From contig NZ_JABEPP010000005.1 of NCBI RefSeq assembly GCF_013044135.1, positions 175,001 to 239,000 on the forward strand: 64,000 nucleotides of DNA, given 5' to 3'. Shown piece after piece: positions 44,277 to 53,044 of this stretch. A model generated the notes under the pieces. The model made no database searches. It saw nothing but the letters and a program-made list of their open reading frames with translations, and was not told the origin of the DNA. Within the stretch, counting starts at the first letter, position 1; the number at the start of each line of letters is the position of its first letter. The position numbers were made by a program, and so were the translations under genes. The DNA is from Enterovirga aerilata. GTDB lineage: Bacteria; Pseudomonadota; Alphaproteobacteria; Rhizobiales; Beijerinckiaceae.

Positions 44277-44612
44277 TTGGTCCGCCGTACCGAGAATCTG
44301 TCCCATCGCGGTCCCGTCATCCGCGACCTCACCGTCCCGGAGCGGGAGCTTGAGCTGAGGCCGGCCCGTCTCAGGCCGCCGCGGCGCCCCCGCCGCCACC
44401 TCCTCGCCCGGCTGTACGGCACCGCCCTGCTCGCCTGGACGCTCGGCCTCGGGGCGGCGACGACGGGGCTCCTTCTGCAGAACGGCGGCGCGCGCTCGGA
44501 CGCGGCAGCCCCGCAGGTCCCCGGCACGGCCTTGGCCGAGCTCCTCGTGCCCCTGCCCGAGCCGGCGGCGCTCGTCTGGACGGAGCGCTTCGCCGAGCCC
44601 GGGCCGCCATAG
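44277..44612 (+). CDS. Putative small proline-rich membrane protein
   Basis: A 111-residue frame with a basic, proline/arginine-rich N-terminal third, one membrane helix (about 47-67, LYGTALLAWTLGLGAATTGLL) and a proline-rich tail. Third-position G+C is very high in this frame, as in real genes nearby, and GGAG lies 9 nt before the TTG start. No family is recognised. The gene could be spurious. Confidence 0.42.
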   Translation: MVRRTENLSHRGPVIRDLTVPERELELRPARLRPPRRPRRHLLARLYGTALLAWTLGLGAATTGLLLQNGGARSDAAAPQVPGTALAELLVPLPEPAALVWTERFAEPGPP

Positions 44613-44725
44613 GGCGGGTGCCGCGTTCGCACGCTGGGCCACAGGACCCGCACCCGCCGAGCGCGAGCCCGCGCCGCGGCGGCGTCTCAGGTGACTTCGC
44701 CCCTGCGAGGCCGTAAGGCCGGCAC

Positions 44726-45772
44726 ATGGCGTCGAGCCCGAAGAAGACCATCACGAGCCCGGAGCCCCGGGGCGACGATCCGGACGTCTCCCTCCGCCCG
44801 CTCGCGCTCGCCGAGTTCATCGGCCAGCGGGCGGCGCGCAAGAACCTGCAGGTCTTCATCGAGGCCGCGAAGGGCCGCGGCGAGGCGCTCGATCACGTGC
44901 TCTTCGTCGGGCCGCCGGGCCTCGGCAAGACGACGCTGGCGCAGATCGTGGCGCGGGAGCTCGGCGTGAACTTCCGCTCGACCTCCGGACCGGTGATCGC
45001 CAAGGCAGGCGACCTCGCCGCGCAGCTCACCAATCTCGACGAGCGCGACGTGCTGTTCATCGACGAGATTCACCGGCTCAACCCGGCCGTGGAGGAGATC
45101 CTCTATCCGGCCATGGAGGATTATCAGCTCGACCTCATGATCGGTGAGGGACCGGCGGCGCGGTCCGTGAAGATCGACCTGCCGCGATTCACCCTGGTCG
45201 GCGCCACGACCCGCGCCGGGCTGCTCACCACGCCCCTGCGCGACCGCTTCGGCATCCCGATCAGGCTCGAATTCTACGACACGGACGAGCTCGAGCTGAT
45301 CGTGACCCGGGGCGCGCGCGTGCTCGGCATCGGCATCGCGCCGGACGGCGCGCGCGAGATCGCGGCGCGCTCGCGCGGCACCCCGCGCATCGCCGGGCGG
45401 CTGCTGCGGCGCGTGCGCGACTTCGCGCTGGTGGAGGGTGCAGACAGAATCACGCGCGAGATCGCGGACGTCTCGCTGCGGCTCCTCGACGTCGACGCAG
45501 CCGGCCTCGACCAGATGGACCGCAAGTACCTGACCATGATCGCCACCAACTATGGCGGCGGGCCGGTCGGCGTGGAGACCATCGCGGCCGCGCTCTCCGA
45601 GCCCCGCGACGCGATCGAGGAGATCATCGAGCCGTTCCTGATCCAGCGCGGCTTCGTGCAGCGGACGCCGCGCGGGCGTCTGCTCACCGCGCATGCCTTC
45701 CGGCATCTCGGATTTCCGGAGCCGAAGCGCGACCCGGCCGCGCAGTTCGGCCTCTTCGCCGAGGAGGAATGA
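44726..45772 (+). CDS. ruvB: Holliday junction branch migration ATPase RuvB
   Basis: Hexameric AAA+ motor of 348 residues that drives branch migration with RuvA. It begins with the N-terminal signature [12 protein letters not shown]. Walker A is GPPGLGKTT (63-71), Walker B is FIDEIH, sensor 1 is GATTRAG, and the winged-helix C-terminal domain (about 265-340) is complete. In many alphaproteobacteria ruvC and ruvA precede it; here an unrelated small reading frame and znuA do. It is followed by an exported protein gene and ybgC. Confidence 0.96.
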   Translation: MASSPKKTITSPEPRGDDPDVSLRPLALAEFIGQRAARKNLQVFIEAAKGRGEALDHVLFVGPPGLGKTTLAQIVARELGVNFRSTSGPVIAKAGDLAAQLTNLDERDVLFIDEIHRLNPAVEEILYPAMEDYQLDLMIGEGPAARSVKIDLPRFTLVGATTRAGLLTTPLRDRFGIPIRLEFYDTDELELIVTRGARVLGIGIAPDGAREIAARSRGTPRIAGRLLRRVRDFALVEGADRITREIADVSLRLLDVDAAGLDQMDRKYLTMIATNYGGGPVGVETIAAALSEPRDAIEEIIEPFLIQRGFVQRTPRGRLLTAHAFRHLGFPEPKRDPAAQFGLFAEEE

Positions 45773-45836
45773 GGTGGAACCGGGCGTGGCGGTGACCGCG
45801 TTCAGGGGTGCACCGCACCTCATCGGAGCCATCGCC

Positions 45837-46142
45837 ATGCGCCGCCTTCTTGCGCTCGCCCTCTGCGTCATGCCGCTCGGTGCCACGGCGGAAGAGCTGT
45901 CGCGGCTGGAATGCGCGACCTACCGGGCGGCGCTCACCGCCTCCGGGGAGAGCGTCAAGGCGCTGGCGAGAGGCGCGCGCGAGATCGAGCTCTCTTCGCT
46001 GCGCGGCAAGGTCGACGAGGATACCAGGCGCGCGATCGCGCGCCTGGAGGACGCGAACGCGAACCTGCAGCCCGTCATGGAGGAATGGGCCAGGGCGGCG
46101 GAAGCATTGGCCGAGCGCATCAAGGTGCTCTGCTCCCGCTGA
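45837..46142 (+). CDS. Small exported protein, unknown function
   Basis: A 101-residue protein with a signal peptide (MRRLLALALCVMPLGATA) and a short helical mature region with two cysteines (LECATY and KVLCSR) that could form a disulfide. No family is recognised. Its stop overlaps the ybgC start (TGATG), and it follows ruvB by 64 bp, so it belongs to the ybgC-tol transcription unit. Confidence 0.72.
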   Translation: MRRLLALALCVMPLGATAEELSRLECATYRAALTASGESVKALARGAREIELSSLRGKVDEDTRRAIARLEDANANLQPVMEEWARAAEALAERIKVLCSR

Positions 46143-46552
46143 TGGATCCCGCGCCGCACCGCCTTCCCGTCCGGGTCTATTACGAGGACACCGACTTCTC
46201 GGGCGTGGTCTATCATGCCAACTACCTGCGCTTCCTGGAGCGCGGGCGGACCGAGCTCCTGAGATCGGCCGGCGTGGACCAGTCCATCCTCCACGCGGAA
46301 CCGGGGGGCATCATCTTCGCCGTGCGGCGCATGAACATCGAATACCTCCGGCCCGCCCGCATGGACGATCTGCTGACGATCGAGACCGAAACGACGGAGA
46401 TCCGGGGCGCTTCGCTCCGCATGAGCCAGCGCATCCTGCGGGCCGATGCCGTCCTGCTCACGGCCGGGGTGCATGTCGCCGTGCTGGCGGGCGGCAGGCC
46501 GGCGCGTCTCCCGGACGAGATCAGGCGGCTGCTGCAGCGGAGGGCACCGTGA
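46142..46552 (+). CDS. ybgC: Tol-Pal system-associated acyl-CoA thioesterase YbgC
   Basis: Hotdog-fold thioesterase of 136 residues, the usual first gene of tol-pal operons. VYYEDTDFSGVVYHANYLRFLERGR has the catalytic aspartate and histidine of the YbgC/4HBT family in the segments YYEDTD and GVVYHANY. It hydrolyses short-chain or phospholipid-related acyl-CoA. The ATG overlaps the stop of the preceding exported protein gene, and its own stop overlaps the GTG start of the next gene. Confidence 0.93.
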   Translation: MDPAPHRLPVRVYYEDTDFSGVVYHANYLRFLERGRTELLRSAGVDQSILHAEPGGIIFAVRRMNIEYLRPARMDDLLTIETETTEIRGASLRMSQRILRADAVLLTAGVHVAVLAGGRPARLPDEIRRLLQRRAP

Positions 46553-47322
46553 AACGGGCCCTGCTCTGTCTGGCCGTCGCGTTCCTGGTCGCAGGGCCGA
46601 TCGGGCCCGGCCTGCCCGCCTGGGCCGCCGAACCGGTCTGCCGGCGCGTGTCGCACGAGGGCCAGGGCTATTCCGTCTGCACGGCCGACCTGCGCCGGCA
46701 TGCGGTGCGGCTGTTCTGGAAAGCGGCCGATGGCGACCCGTATGGCGGCTTCCGCCGCCTCGTCCCGGAGGCCGGCCCGAACCTTCTGGCGGCCATGAAT
46801 GCCGGCATGTACGATCCGGCGCTCGCCCCCGTCGGTCTCTATGTCGAGAGCGGGCGCGAGCTGAAGCCCGTCAACACCGCCGGCGGCGAAGGAAATTTCC
46901 ATCTCAAGCCGAACGGCATCTTCTTCGTCGAGAAGGGCCGCGCGGGCGTGGCGGAGACCGGCGCCTATCTGCGCCGAAGGCCTCGCCCGGACTTCGCCAC
47001 GCAGTCCGGGCCCATGCTCGTCATCGGCGGCCGCATCCACCCGAAGATCTCCCAGGACGGTCCGTCGAAGAAGCTTCGCAACGGGGTCGGGGTGCGCGAC
47101 CCGCGGACGATCGTCTTCGCGATCTCCGACGGGCCCGTCAGCTTCGGTGCCTTCGCGCGCCTGTTCCGGGACGCGCTCGGCTGCCGCGACGCGCTCTATC
47201 TCGACGGCTCGGTATCGAGCCTCTACGCCCCGGAACTCGGGCGCCGCGACGGGCTCCTGCCGCTCGGCCCGCTCGTCGCGATCATGAACCGGCCGGACCA
47301 GGCCGCCGTAACCCGCCCTTAA
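46549..47322 (+). CDS. Phosphodiester glycosidase family protein (NAGPA-like), exported
   Basis: A 257-residue protein with a signal peptide (ending LPAWA) and a NAGPA-type domain: NAGMYDPALAPVGLYVESG, LKPNGIFF, ATQSGPMLV, GVRDPRTIVFAISDG and LYLDGSVSSLY. The family includes the enzyme that uncovers mannose-6-phosphate and bacterial phosphodiester glycosidases acting on wall or teichoic sugars. GTG start overlaps the ybgC stop (GTGA). Its position between ybgC and tolQ suggests an envelope role, but the substrate is unknown. Confidence 0.86.
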   Translation: MKRALLCLAVAFLVAGPIGPGLPAWAAEPVCRRVSHEGQGYSVCTADLRRHAVRLFWKAADGDPYGGFRRLVPEAGPNLLAAMNAGMYDPALAPVGLYVESGRELKPVNTAGGEGNFHLKPNGIFFVEKGRAGVAETGAYLRRRPRPDFATQSGPMLVIGGRIHPKISQDGPSKKLRNGVGVRDPRTIVFAISDGPVSFGAFARLFRDALGCRDALYLDGSVSSLYAPELGRRDGLLPLGPLVAIMNRPDQAAVTRP

Positions 47323-47477
47323 CCCTGACAATGTGTTAAGTGGAAGCGCGAGCACCGGGAGCGAACACGCTCTTACTTTCGACAGATTTACGGCACACCG
47401 AGAGACGCTCTGCCCGAGATCTTTCGACGAACCAAGGTGACCCGCACAGGTTCGCCGCCTATGAGGACGTGTCGAGA

Positions 47478-48188
47478 ATGAACCCGGCTGACGCCCTTCC
47501 CGTCGCCCACGACCTGTCGCTCTGGGGCCTCTTCATGAGCGCCTCGCCGGTCGTGAAACTCGTGATGATCGGCCTGCTCGCCGCCTCCGTGTGGTGCTGG
47601 GCCATCATCATCGACAAGACGCTGCTCCTCCGCCGCACCCGCGCCGAGATGGACCGCTTCGAGGACGTGTTCTGGTCCGGGCAGTCGCTGGACGAGCTCT
47701 ACCGTTCGCTGAAGGACAAGCCGGCCGCCGGCCTTCCGGCGATCTTCGTGGCGGCCATGCGCGAATGGAAGCGGAGCTTCGAGGGATCCGGGCGGCAGGT
47801 CGCGAGCCTCGCCCAGCGCATCGACAAGGTCCTCGACGTGACGATCCAGCGCGAGGTGGAGCGGCTCGATTCCAAGCTCGTCTTCCTCGCTTCGATCGGC
47901 TCGGCAGGGCCCTATATCGGGCTCTTCGGCACGGTCTGGGGCATCATGACGGCCTTCACGTCGATCGCCGCCTCCAAGAACACGAGCCTTGCGGTCGTGG
48001 CACCGGGCATCGCGGAGGCGCTGTTCGCCACCGCCATCGGCCTCTTCGCGGCGATCCCGGCCGTGCTCGCCTACAACAAGCTGCAGGCGCAGGTCGGAAA
48101 GGCGCAGGCCCGCCTGGAGGGCTTCGCGGACGAGTTCTCGGCGATCCTGTCGCGGCAGATCGACGAGCGCATGGCGCTCGCGGCCTGA
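47478..48188 (+). CDS. tolQ: Tol-Pal system inner membrane protein TolQ
   Basis: Proton-channel subunit of 236 residues with three membrane helices (about 18-40, 130-155, 170-192). GPYIGLFGTVWGIMTAF and PGIAEALFATAIGLFAAIPAV hold the conserved channel residues of the ExbB/TolQ family. With TolR it energises TolA for outer-membrane constriction. The ATG at 47478 fits; an open frame from 47340 has no family-like sequence. Confidence 0.95.
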   Translation: MNPADALPVAHDLSLWGLFMSASPVVKLVMIGLLAASVWCWAIIIDKTLLLRRTRAEMDRFEDVFWSGQSLDELYRSLKDKPAAGLPAIFVAAMREWKRSFEGSGRQVASLAQRIDKVLDVTIQREVERLDSKLVFLASIGSAGPYIGLFGTVWGIMTAFTSIAASKNTSLAVVAPGIAEALFATAIGLFAAIPAVLAYNKLQAQVGKAQARLEGFADEFSAILSRQIDERMALAA

Positions 48189-48198
48189 GGTCGGACGA

Positions 48199-48645
48199 AT
48201 GGGTGCGATGATCGGGACGGCCGGGGGCGGCGGGCGCCGCAGGCGGCGCGGGCGGCGGGCCGGCGTCATCAACGAGATCAACATGACGCCCTTCATCGAC
48301 GTCATGCTGGTGCTGCTCATCATCTTCATGGTGGCCGCGCCGCTCATGACGGTCGGCGTGCCGCTCGACCTGCCGCAGACCAAGGCCGCGCAGCTCAACG
48401 TGGATCAGAAGCCGATCACCCTGTCGATCCGGCAGACGGGCCAGGTCTTCCTGGCCGAGAACGAGCTGAAGGACGACGAGATCGTGCCGCGCCTCGGCCA
48501 GGTCGCCAAGAACGGCCATGACGAGCGCGTCTTCGTGCGCGGGGACAAGAAGGTCGATTACGGCCGCGTCGCCCAGGTGATGGCGATCGTGACCTCGGCC
48601 GGCTACAAGCGCGTCGCGCTCGTCACCGAGCCCGAGCGCAGATAG
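48199..48645 (+). CDS. tolR: Tol-Pal system protein TolR
   Basis: A 148-residue ExbD/TolR protein. One membrane helix (about 32-52) contains the proton-path aspartate in MTPFIDVMLVLLIIFM, followed by a periplasmic domain with DYGRVAQVMAIVTSAGY. The glycine/arginine-rich N-terminus is longer than in E. coli. It is 10 bp downstream of tolQ. Confidence 0.95.
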   Translation: MGAMIGTAGGGGRRRRRGRRAGVINEINMTPFIDVMLVLLIIFMVAAPLMTVGVPLDLPQTKAAQLNVDQKPITLSIRQTGQVFLAENELKDDEIVPRLGQVAKNGHDERVFVRGDKKVDYGRVAQVMAIVTSAGYKRVALVTEPERR

Positions 48646-48662
48646 CGGCAGGGGCGCGTCCG

Positions 48663-49901
48663 GTGCGTATCCCCTTCGACAGGTCGGAGCCCGGCGCCTG
48701 GATCTCCGGCGCGGCGCATGGCGCGATCCTGCTCGCGGCCGTGTTCGGACTGTCGACCAGCAAGCTGCCCGATGCCGAGGAGGGCATCCCGGTCGAGGTG
48801 GTGACCGACAACCAGTTCTCGGAAATGACCAAGGGCGAGCGCGAGGCCGCCAAGCCCCTGCCCGAGCCGAAGCCGCGCGCCGACCGGGTCGCGGAGACGC
48901 GGGTCGAGCGCGATCCCGGCGAGGAGAAGGTCGATGCGCCGGCGCCGCCGAAGCGCCCGGCCGAGGTGAAGGTCGCCGAAGAGGAGGCCGAGGCGGCGCC
49001 CCCGCCGCCGCCCGCTCCGAAGCGCGTCGCGGAAGCGGCGAATCCCCAGCCTGCACCCGCCCCGCCCTCCCGTCCCGAGCCGCCCAAGCCCGACCCCAAG
49101 GTCGAGGCCCAGAAGGCCGCCGAGGCGAAGGCCAAGGCCGAGGCGGCCGCGAAAGCCGTCGAGGCGCAGAAGCTCGCCGAAAGGCAGGAGGCGGAGGCTC
49201 TGGAGAAGGCCCGGGTCGAGGCCGCCAAGGCGAAGGCGCTCGCCGAGGCCAAGGCGAAAGCGGAGGCCGAAGCGAAGGCCAGGGCCGTGGCCGAAGCCAA
49301 GGCGAAGGCCGAGCTCGAGGCGAAGCTGAAGGCGCTGGCCGAGGCGGAGGCCCGCGAAAAGGCCGAGGCGGAGGCCAAGGCGAAGGCGCTCGCCCAGGCG
49401 AAGGCCAAGGCGGAAGCCGAAGCCAGGGCCCGCAGGCAGGCAGAGGCCGCCGACAAGTTCAGCCCCGGCGACATCCGGCAGCTCCTCGCGTCGAAGGAGC
49501 CCTCCCGCTCGAGCGGAGCCACCGGGCGCGAGGTCCAGCGCACCGCCTCCCTCGGCACGGCCACCGGCAGTTCCCAGCGGCTGAATCCGAGCCAGCGCGA
49601 CCAGCTCATCGGCCTCCTGTCCGAGCAGCTTCACCGCTGCTGGCAGGTGCCGGTCGCCGCGCAATCCGTCGACAAGCCTCCCGTGCCGACCGTCCGCGTG
49701 AAGCTGAACCAGGACGGATCGCTGGCCGCCGAGCCCGTGGTGATGAATTCCTCGGGCGACCCGCTCTTCCGCTCGATCGCCGACAGCGCCACGCGTGCGA
49801 CCCGCCGTTGCGCCCCTCTCAAGATCCCGGCCCAGTTCGCGCCCTTCTACAACGATTGGCGCGATCTCGTGGTGAATTTCGACCCGCGCCAGGTGGGATA
49901 G
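48663..49901 (+). CDS. tolA: Tol-Pal system protein TolA
   Basis: Envelope-spanning protein of 412 residues. A membrane helix near residues 12-30 is followed by a proline-rich linker and a long alpha-helical domain of A, K and E repeats (about 140-265, encoded at roughly 49080-49450 by near-repeating GCC-AAG-GCG type codons). The C-terminal globular domain reads CWQVPVAAQ to FPYND-like FAPFYNDWRD. The start is GTG at 48663, 17 bp after tolR. It couples the TolQR motor to Pal and TolB. Confidence 0.93.
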   Translation: MRIPFDRSEPGAWISGAAHGAILLAAVFGLSTSKLPDAEEGIPVEVVTDNQFSEMTKGEREAAKPLPEPKPRADRVAETRVERDPGEEKVDAPAPPKRPAEVKVAEEEAEAAPPPPPAPKRVAEAANPQPAPAPPSRPEPPKPDPKVEAQKAAEAKAKAEAAAKAVEAQKLAERQEAEALEKARVEAAKAKALAEAKAKAEAEAKARAVAEAKAKAELEAKLKALAEAEAREKAEAEAKAKALAQAKAKAEAEARARRQAEAADKFSPGDIRQLLASKEPSRSSGATGREVQRTASLGTATGSSQRLNPSQRDQLIGLLSEQLHRCWQVPVAAQSVDKPPVPTVRVKLNQDGSLAAEPVVMNSSGDPLFRSIADSATRATRRCAPLKIPAQFAPFYNDWRDLVVNFDPRQVG

Positions 49902-49940
49902 CCCCCGCCTCGACCGCGCGGCCCCAACCCGCCGAGCGCC

Positions 49941-51272
49941 ATGACCTCAATCAGCCGCCGTTCCTTCAACGCTTTCGCTGCCGCCCTGGCGGCCGGAGCC
50001 GCCGCACCCGGCCTCGTCCGTCCGGCGAGGGCGGAACTCGTCATCGATGTCCGGCGCGGCAATTTCCAGCCGATCCCGATCGCGATCGCCGACTTCTCGG
50101 GCGAGGGCGATCTCGGGCAGCGGGTCTCCGGCATCATCGCCAACAACCTGACCCGCTCCGGCTATTTCCAGGTGCTCGACAAGGGGCGCTTCCCCGAGCG
50201 GCCGAGCTTCGATGCGGCACCGCAATTCGCGGCCTGGAAGGCGTCGGGCGCGCAGGGCCTCGTCACCGGCCGGGTTGCGCGCGACGCGTCCGGGCGCCTC
50301 AAGGCCGAGTTCCGGCTGTGGGACCTGGTTGCCGGCCAGCAGGTCCAGGGCCAGCAATACACGACCGACGCCGCAAGCTGGCGCCGGGTCAGCCACATCA
50401 TCTCGGACGCGGTGTATACGAAGATCACGGGAGTCGGCGGGTTCTTCGACACGCGCATCGCCTTCGTGGACGAATCCGGGCCGAAGGAGAACCGTCGCAA
50501 GCGACTCGCCGTGATGGACCAGGACGGCGGAAACGTCCGCTATCTCACGCAGGGCGACTCGCTCGCCGTCGCCCCGCGCTATTCGCCCGTGACGCAGGAC
50601 ATCGCCTTCATGTCCCAGAGCTCGGGTCAGCAGCCCCGGGTGCAGGTGATCAACCTCGAGACCGGCTCCCGCCAGGTCGTCGGCAACTTCGCCGAGATGA
50701 GCGCGAGCCCGCGCTTCTCGCCCGATGGCCGCCGGCTCCTGATCAGCCTGCAGGACGGCGCAAACTCCAACATCTATGCCTACGACCTCGCCACGCGGCA
50801 GACGAGCCGGCTGACGAACACGAACGCGATCGACACCTCGGCCTCCTATTCCCCCGACGGCTCCCAGATCGTGTTCGAGTCGGACCGCGGCGGAAAGCAG
50901 CAGATCTACGTCATGGCTCCGGACGGCTCGAACCCGCGCCGCATCTCCTTCGGCCAGGGCGCCTATTCGCAGCCGGCCTGGTCGCCGCGCGGGGATCTGA
51001 TCGCCTTCACCAAGCAGAGCGCGGCCGGGTTCGCCATCGGGGTCATGAAGCCGGACGGGTCGGGCGAGCGCATCCTGACCGAGGGCTTCCACAACGAGGG
51101 GCCGTCCTGGGCGCCGAACGGGCAGTACCTCGTCATCTTCCGCGATCCGGGCGGGCAGTCCGGCGGCAAGCTCTACATGATCGACATCACCGGCAAGGTC
51201 GAAGTGCCGATCCCGACCCCGTCCTACGCCTCCGACCCGACCTGGTCGCCGCTGCTCGGCGAGGGGCGTTGA
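49941..51272 (+). CDS. tolB: Tol-Pal system beta-propeller protein TolB
   Basis: Periplasmic protein of 443 residues with an N-terminal domain (35-165) and a six-bladed WD-type beta-propeller (170-440). The blades show repeated motifs such as SASPRFSPDGRRL, TSASYSPDGSQIVFESDRGG and YSQPAWSPRGDLIAF. The signal peptide carries a twin-arginine motif (SRRSFNAF), unlike E. coli TolB, which uses Sec. It switches between Pal and TolA during division. Confidence 0.95.
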   Translation: MTSISRRSFNAFAAALAAGAAAPGLVRPARAELVIDVRRGNFQPIPIAIADFSGEGDLGQRVSGIIANNLTRSGYFQVLDKGRFPERPSFDAAPQFAAWKASGAQGLVTGRVARDASGRLKAEFRLWDLVAGQQVQGQQYTTDAASWRRVSHIISDAVYTKITGVGGFFDTRIAFVDESGPKENRRKRLAVMDQDGGNVRYLTQGDSLAVAPRYSPVTQDIAFMSQSSGQQPRVQVINLETGSRQVVGNFAEMSASPRFSPDGRRLLISLQDGANSNIYAYDLATRQTSRLTNTNAIDTSASYSPDGSQIVFESDRGGKQQIYVMAPDGSNPRRISFGQGAYSQPAWSPRGDLIAFTKQSAAGFAIGVMKPDGSGERILTEGFHNEGPSWAPNGQYLVIFRDPGGQSGGKLYMIDITGKVEVPIPTPSYASDPTWSPLLGEGR

Positions 51273-51459
51273 TGCGCGTCCACGTGCGCCGGCACACGGC
51301 TCCGCCCCATTTCAGACAGCATTAACGCTGACGAGACCTTCCGGATTCGCTGCCGGCGGCACTGCATGCCGGCAAGACTTCGTCAAGGTTGACGGAACCT
51401 GCCCTTAACGTCTCGCGGCTAGCTCTGGTGCATCCAGGGTCGCGTGAAGGAGTTCTCAG

Positions 51460-51996
51460 ATGCTGTCGTCCCTCGCTCGGGGCGCAACCGCCCTCAGGCT
51501 CGCCGCCGTTTTCGCGGCCGCTCTGTCGATCGCCGCCTGCTCGTCCACGCCCGATCAACTGGCCGACGCTTCCGGCGCGGGCGGGGCCGGAGGCCGCGGC
51601 TTCGGCGCGGGCGGGGCGGCGACGCCCGGCTCCGCCCAGGACTTCGTCGTCAATGTCGGCGACCGCGTGTTCTTCGAGTCCGACTCGTCGGATCTCACCC
51701 CGACGGCGACCGCGACTCTCGACCGGCAGGCGGAGTGGCTGCAGCGCTATCCCCGCCACAGCTTCCTGATCGAAGGGCATGCGGACGAGCGGGGAACCCG
51801 CGAATACAACTTCTCGCTCGGGGCGCGCCGGGCGCAGACCGTGCGCGACTACCTCGCCTCGCGCGGCATCCCGTCCTCCCGCATGCGCACCGTGTCCTAC
51901 GGCAAGGAGCGGCCGGTGGCGGTCTGCAACGACATCTCCTGCTGGTCGCAGAACCGCCGCGCCGTCACGGTCATCGGCGGCGCCGGCGAGTCCTGA
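51460..51996 (+). CDS. pal: Peptidoglycan-associated lipoprotein Pal
   Basis: Outer-membrane lipoprotein of 178 residues with lipobox ending SIAAC and an OmpA-like domain. NVGDRVFFESDSSDL, the peptidoglycan-binding loop EGHADERGTREYNFSLGARRA and the RMRTVSYGKERP segment are typical. A glycine-rich linker (about 40-60) follows the lipid anchor. It is separated from tolB by 187 bp, which probably contains its own promoter. Confidence 0.96.
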   Translation: MLSSLARGATALRLAAVFAAALSIAACSSTPDQLADASGAGGAGGRGFGAGGAATPGSAQDFVVNVGDRVFFESDSSDLTPTATATLDRQAEWLQRYPRHSFLIEGHADERGTREYNFSLGARRAQTVRDYLASRGIPSSRMRTVSYGKERPVAVCNDISCWSQNRRAVTVIGGAGES

Positions 51997-52078
51997 TCGC
52001 GGGTGGCGCGGCCTCGGGCCGCGCCGCCTTTGGCACGCGGTTCGGGCGTGCTACTCGGGGCCCCGTAGGAGAGTGCTC

Positions 52079-53044
52079 ATGGCCCGTTTCGCCGCGCTGG
52101 CGCTCAGCGCCGCGCTGTCCACCACCCCGCTCGCTCCCGCCTTCGCGCAGGACGCGGCCGAGCTCCTCGTCCGGCTGAACCGCCTCGAGGGCCAGGTCCG
52201 CCAGATGTCGGGGCAGATCGAGCAGCTCCAGTTCGAGAACCGGCAGCAGAAGGAGCAGCTCCGGAAGTTCCAGGAGGACGTCGAGTTCCGGCTCCAGGAG
52301 CGCTCGGGCGGCGGCCGTTCCGCCGCGCCCGCAACGACGCAGCCCTCCTCCGCGCCGCAGACGCCCGCTTCGACGCCCCGGCCCAGCCGCCGCAGCGATG
52401 CGTTCGATCCGGACGCCGAGCCCGGTGCCCCGGGAGCGCCACGCCCGCTCGGGACCACCGCCGCCTCGCCGCCGCTGGCGGACCCCGCTCCCGGACGCCG
52501 GCGCGGCGGAGAGGACACGGCGTTCTCCGAGGGCGCGCCGCTCGACCTCGGCGCGGCGGCGCGCGGGCCGGTGGCAGGCATGAACCCGGCCGTCGCGGGC
52601 ACCAACCCGGCCGCTTCCACTCCGCGCGCCACGGCGAGCCTGCCCGCCGGCGGCGGAGAGGCGCGCGCGGATTACGATGCGGCCTACGCCTATGTGCTCC
52701 AGAAGCAATGGGACCAGGCCGAGAGCGCGCTGCGCCGCTTCCTCGCCCAGCATGGCCGCGACCGGCTCGCGGCGGATGCGACCTATTGGCTCGGCGAGAG
52801 CTACCTCCAGCGCAGCAGGCACCGGGATGCGGCCGAGCAGTTCTTGAAGGTCTCGACCGAGCACACGCGCTCGTCGAAGGCTCCCGACGCGCTGCTCAAG
52901 CTCGGAATCTCGCTCTCGGCTCTCGGCGCCAAGGACCAGGCCTGCGCCACCTTCGCCGAGGTTGAGCGGAAGTATCCGCAGGCCTCCGCGAGCCTGAAAC
53001 AGGCAGTCGACCGCGAGCAGAAGAAGGCTCGCTGCCCGACGTGA
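52079..53044 (+). CDS. cpoB: Cell division coordinator CpoB (YbgF)
   Basis: Periplasmic protein of 321 residues that links Tol-Pal action to septal peptidoglycan synthesis. After a signal peptide (ending PAFAQ) come an N-terminal coiled coil (LLVRLNRLEGQVRQMSGQIEQ), a proline-rich linker (80-195) and three TPR repeats (205-320) with ADATYWLGESYLQRS and KAPDALLKLGISLSALG. The stop overlaps the tilS start (GTGA). Confidence 0.93.
   Translation: MARFAALALSAALSTTPLAPAFAQDAAELLVRLNRLEGQVRQMSGQIEQLQFENRQQKEQLRKFQEDVEFRLQERSGGGRSAAPATTQPSSAPQTPASTPRPSRRSDAFDPDAEPGAPGAPRPLGTTAASPPLADPAPGRRRGGEDTAFSEGAPLDLGAAARGPVAGMNPAVAGTNPAASTPRATASLPAGGGEARADYDAAYAYVLQKQWDQAESALRRFLAQHGRDRLAADATYWLGESYLQRSRHRDAAEQFLKVSTEHTRSSKAPDALLKLGISLSALGAKDQACATFAEVERKYPQASASLKQAVDREQKKARCPT

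Noticed and set aside
47340-47477. An N-terminal extension of TolQ from the GTG at 47340
   Set aside because: The extra residues do not resemble TolQ, and the ATG at 47478 begins the family sequence.
49080-49450. Near-repeating GCC/AAG/GAG DNA that could be a tandem repeat or an array
   Set aside because: It is the alpha-helical A/K/E region of TolA, normal for that protein, with imperfect, codon-level repeats and no spacers.
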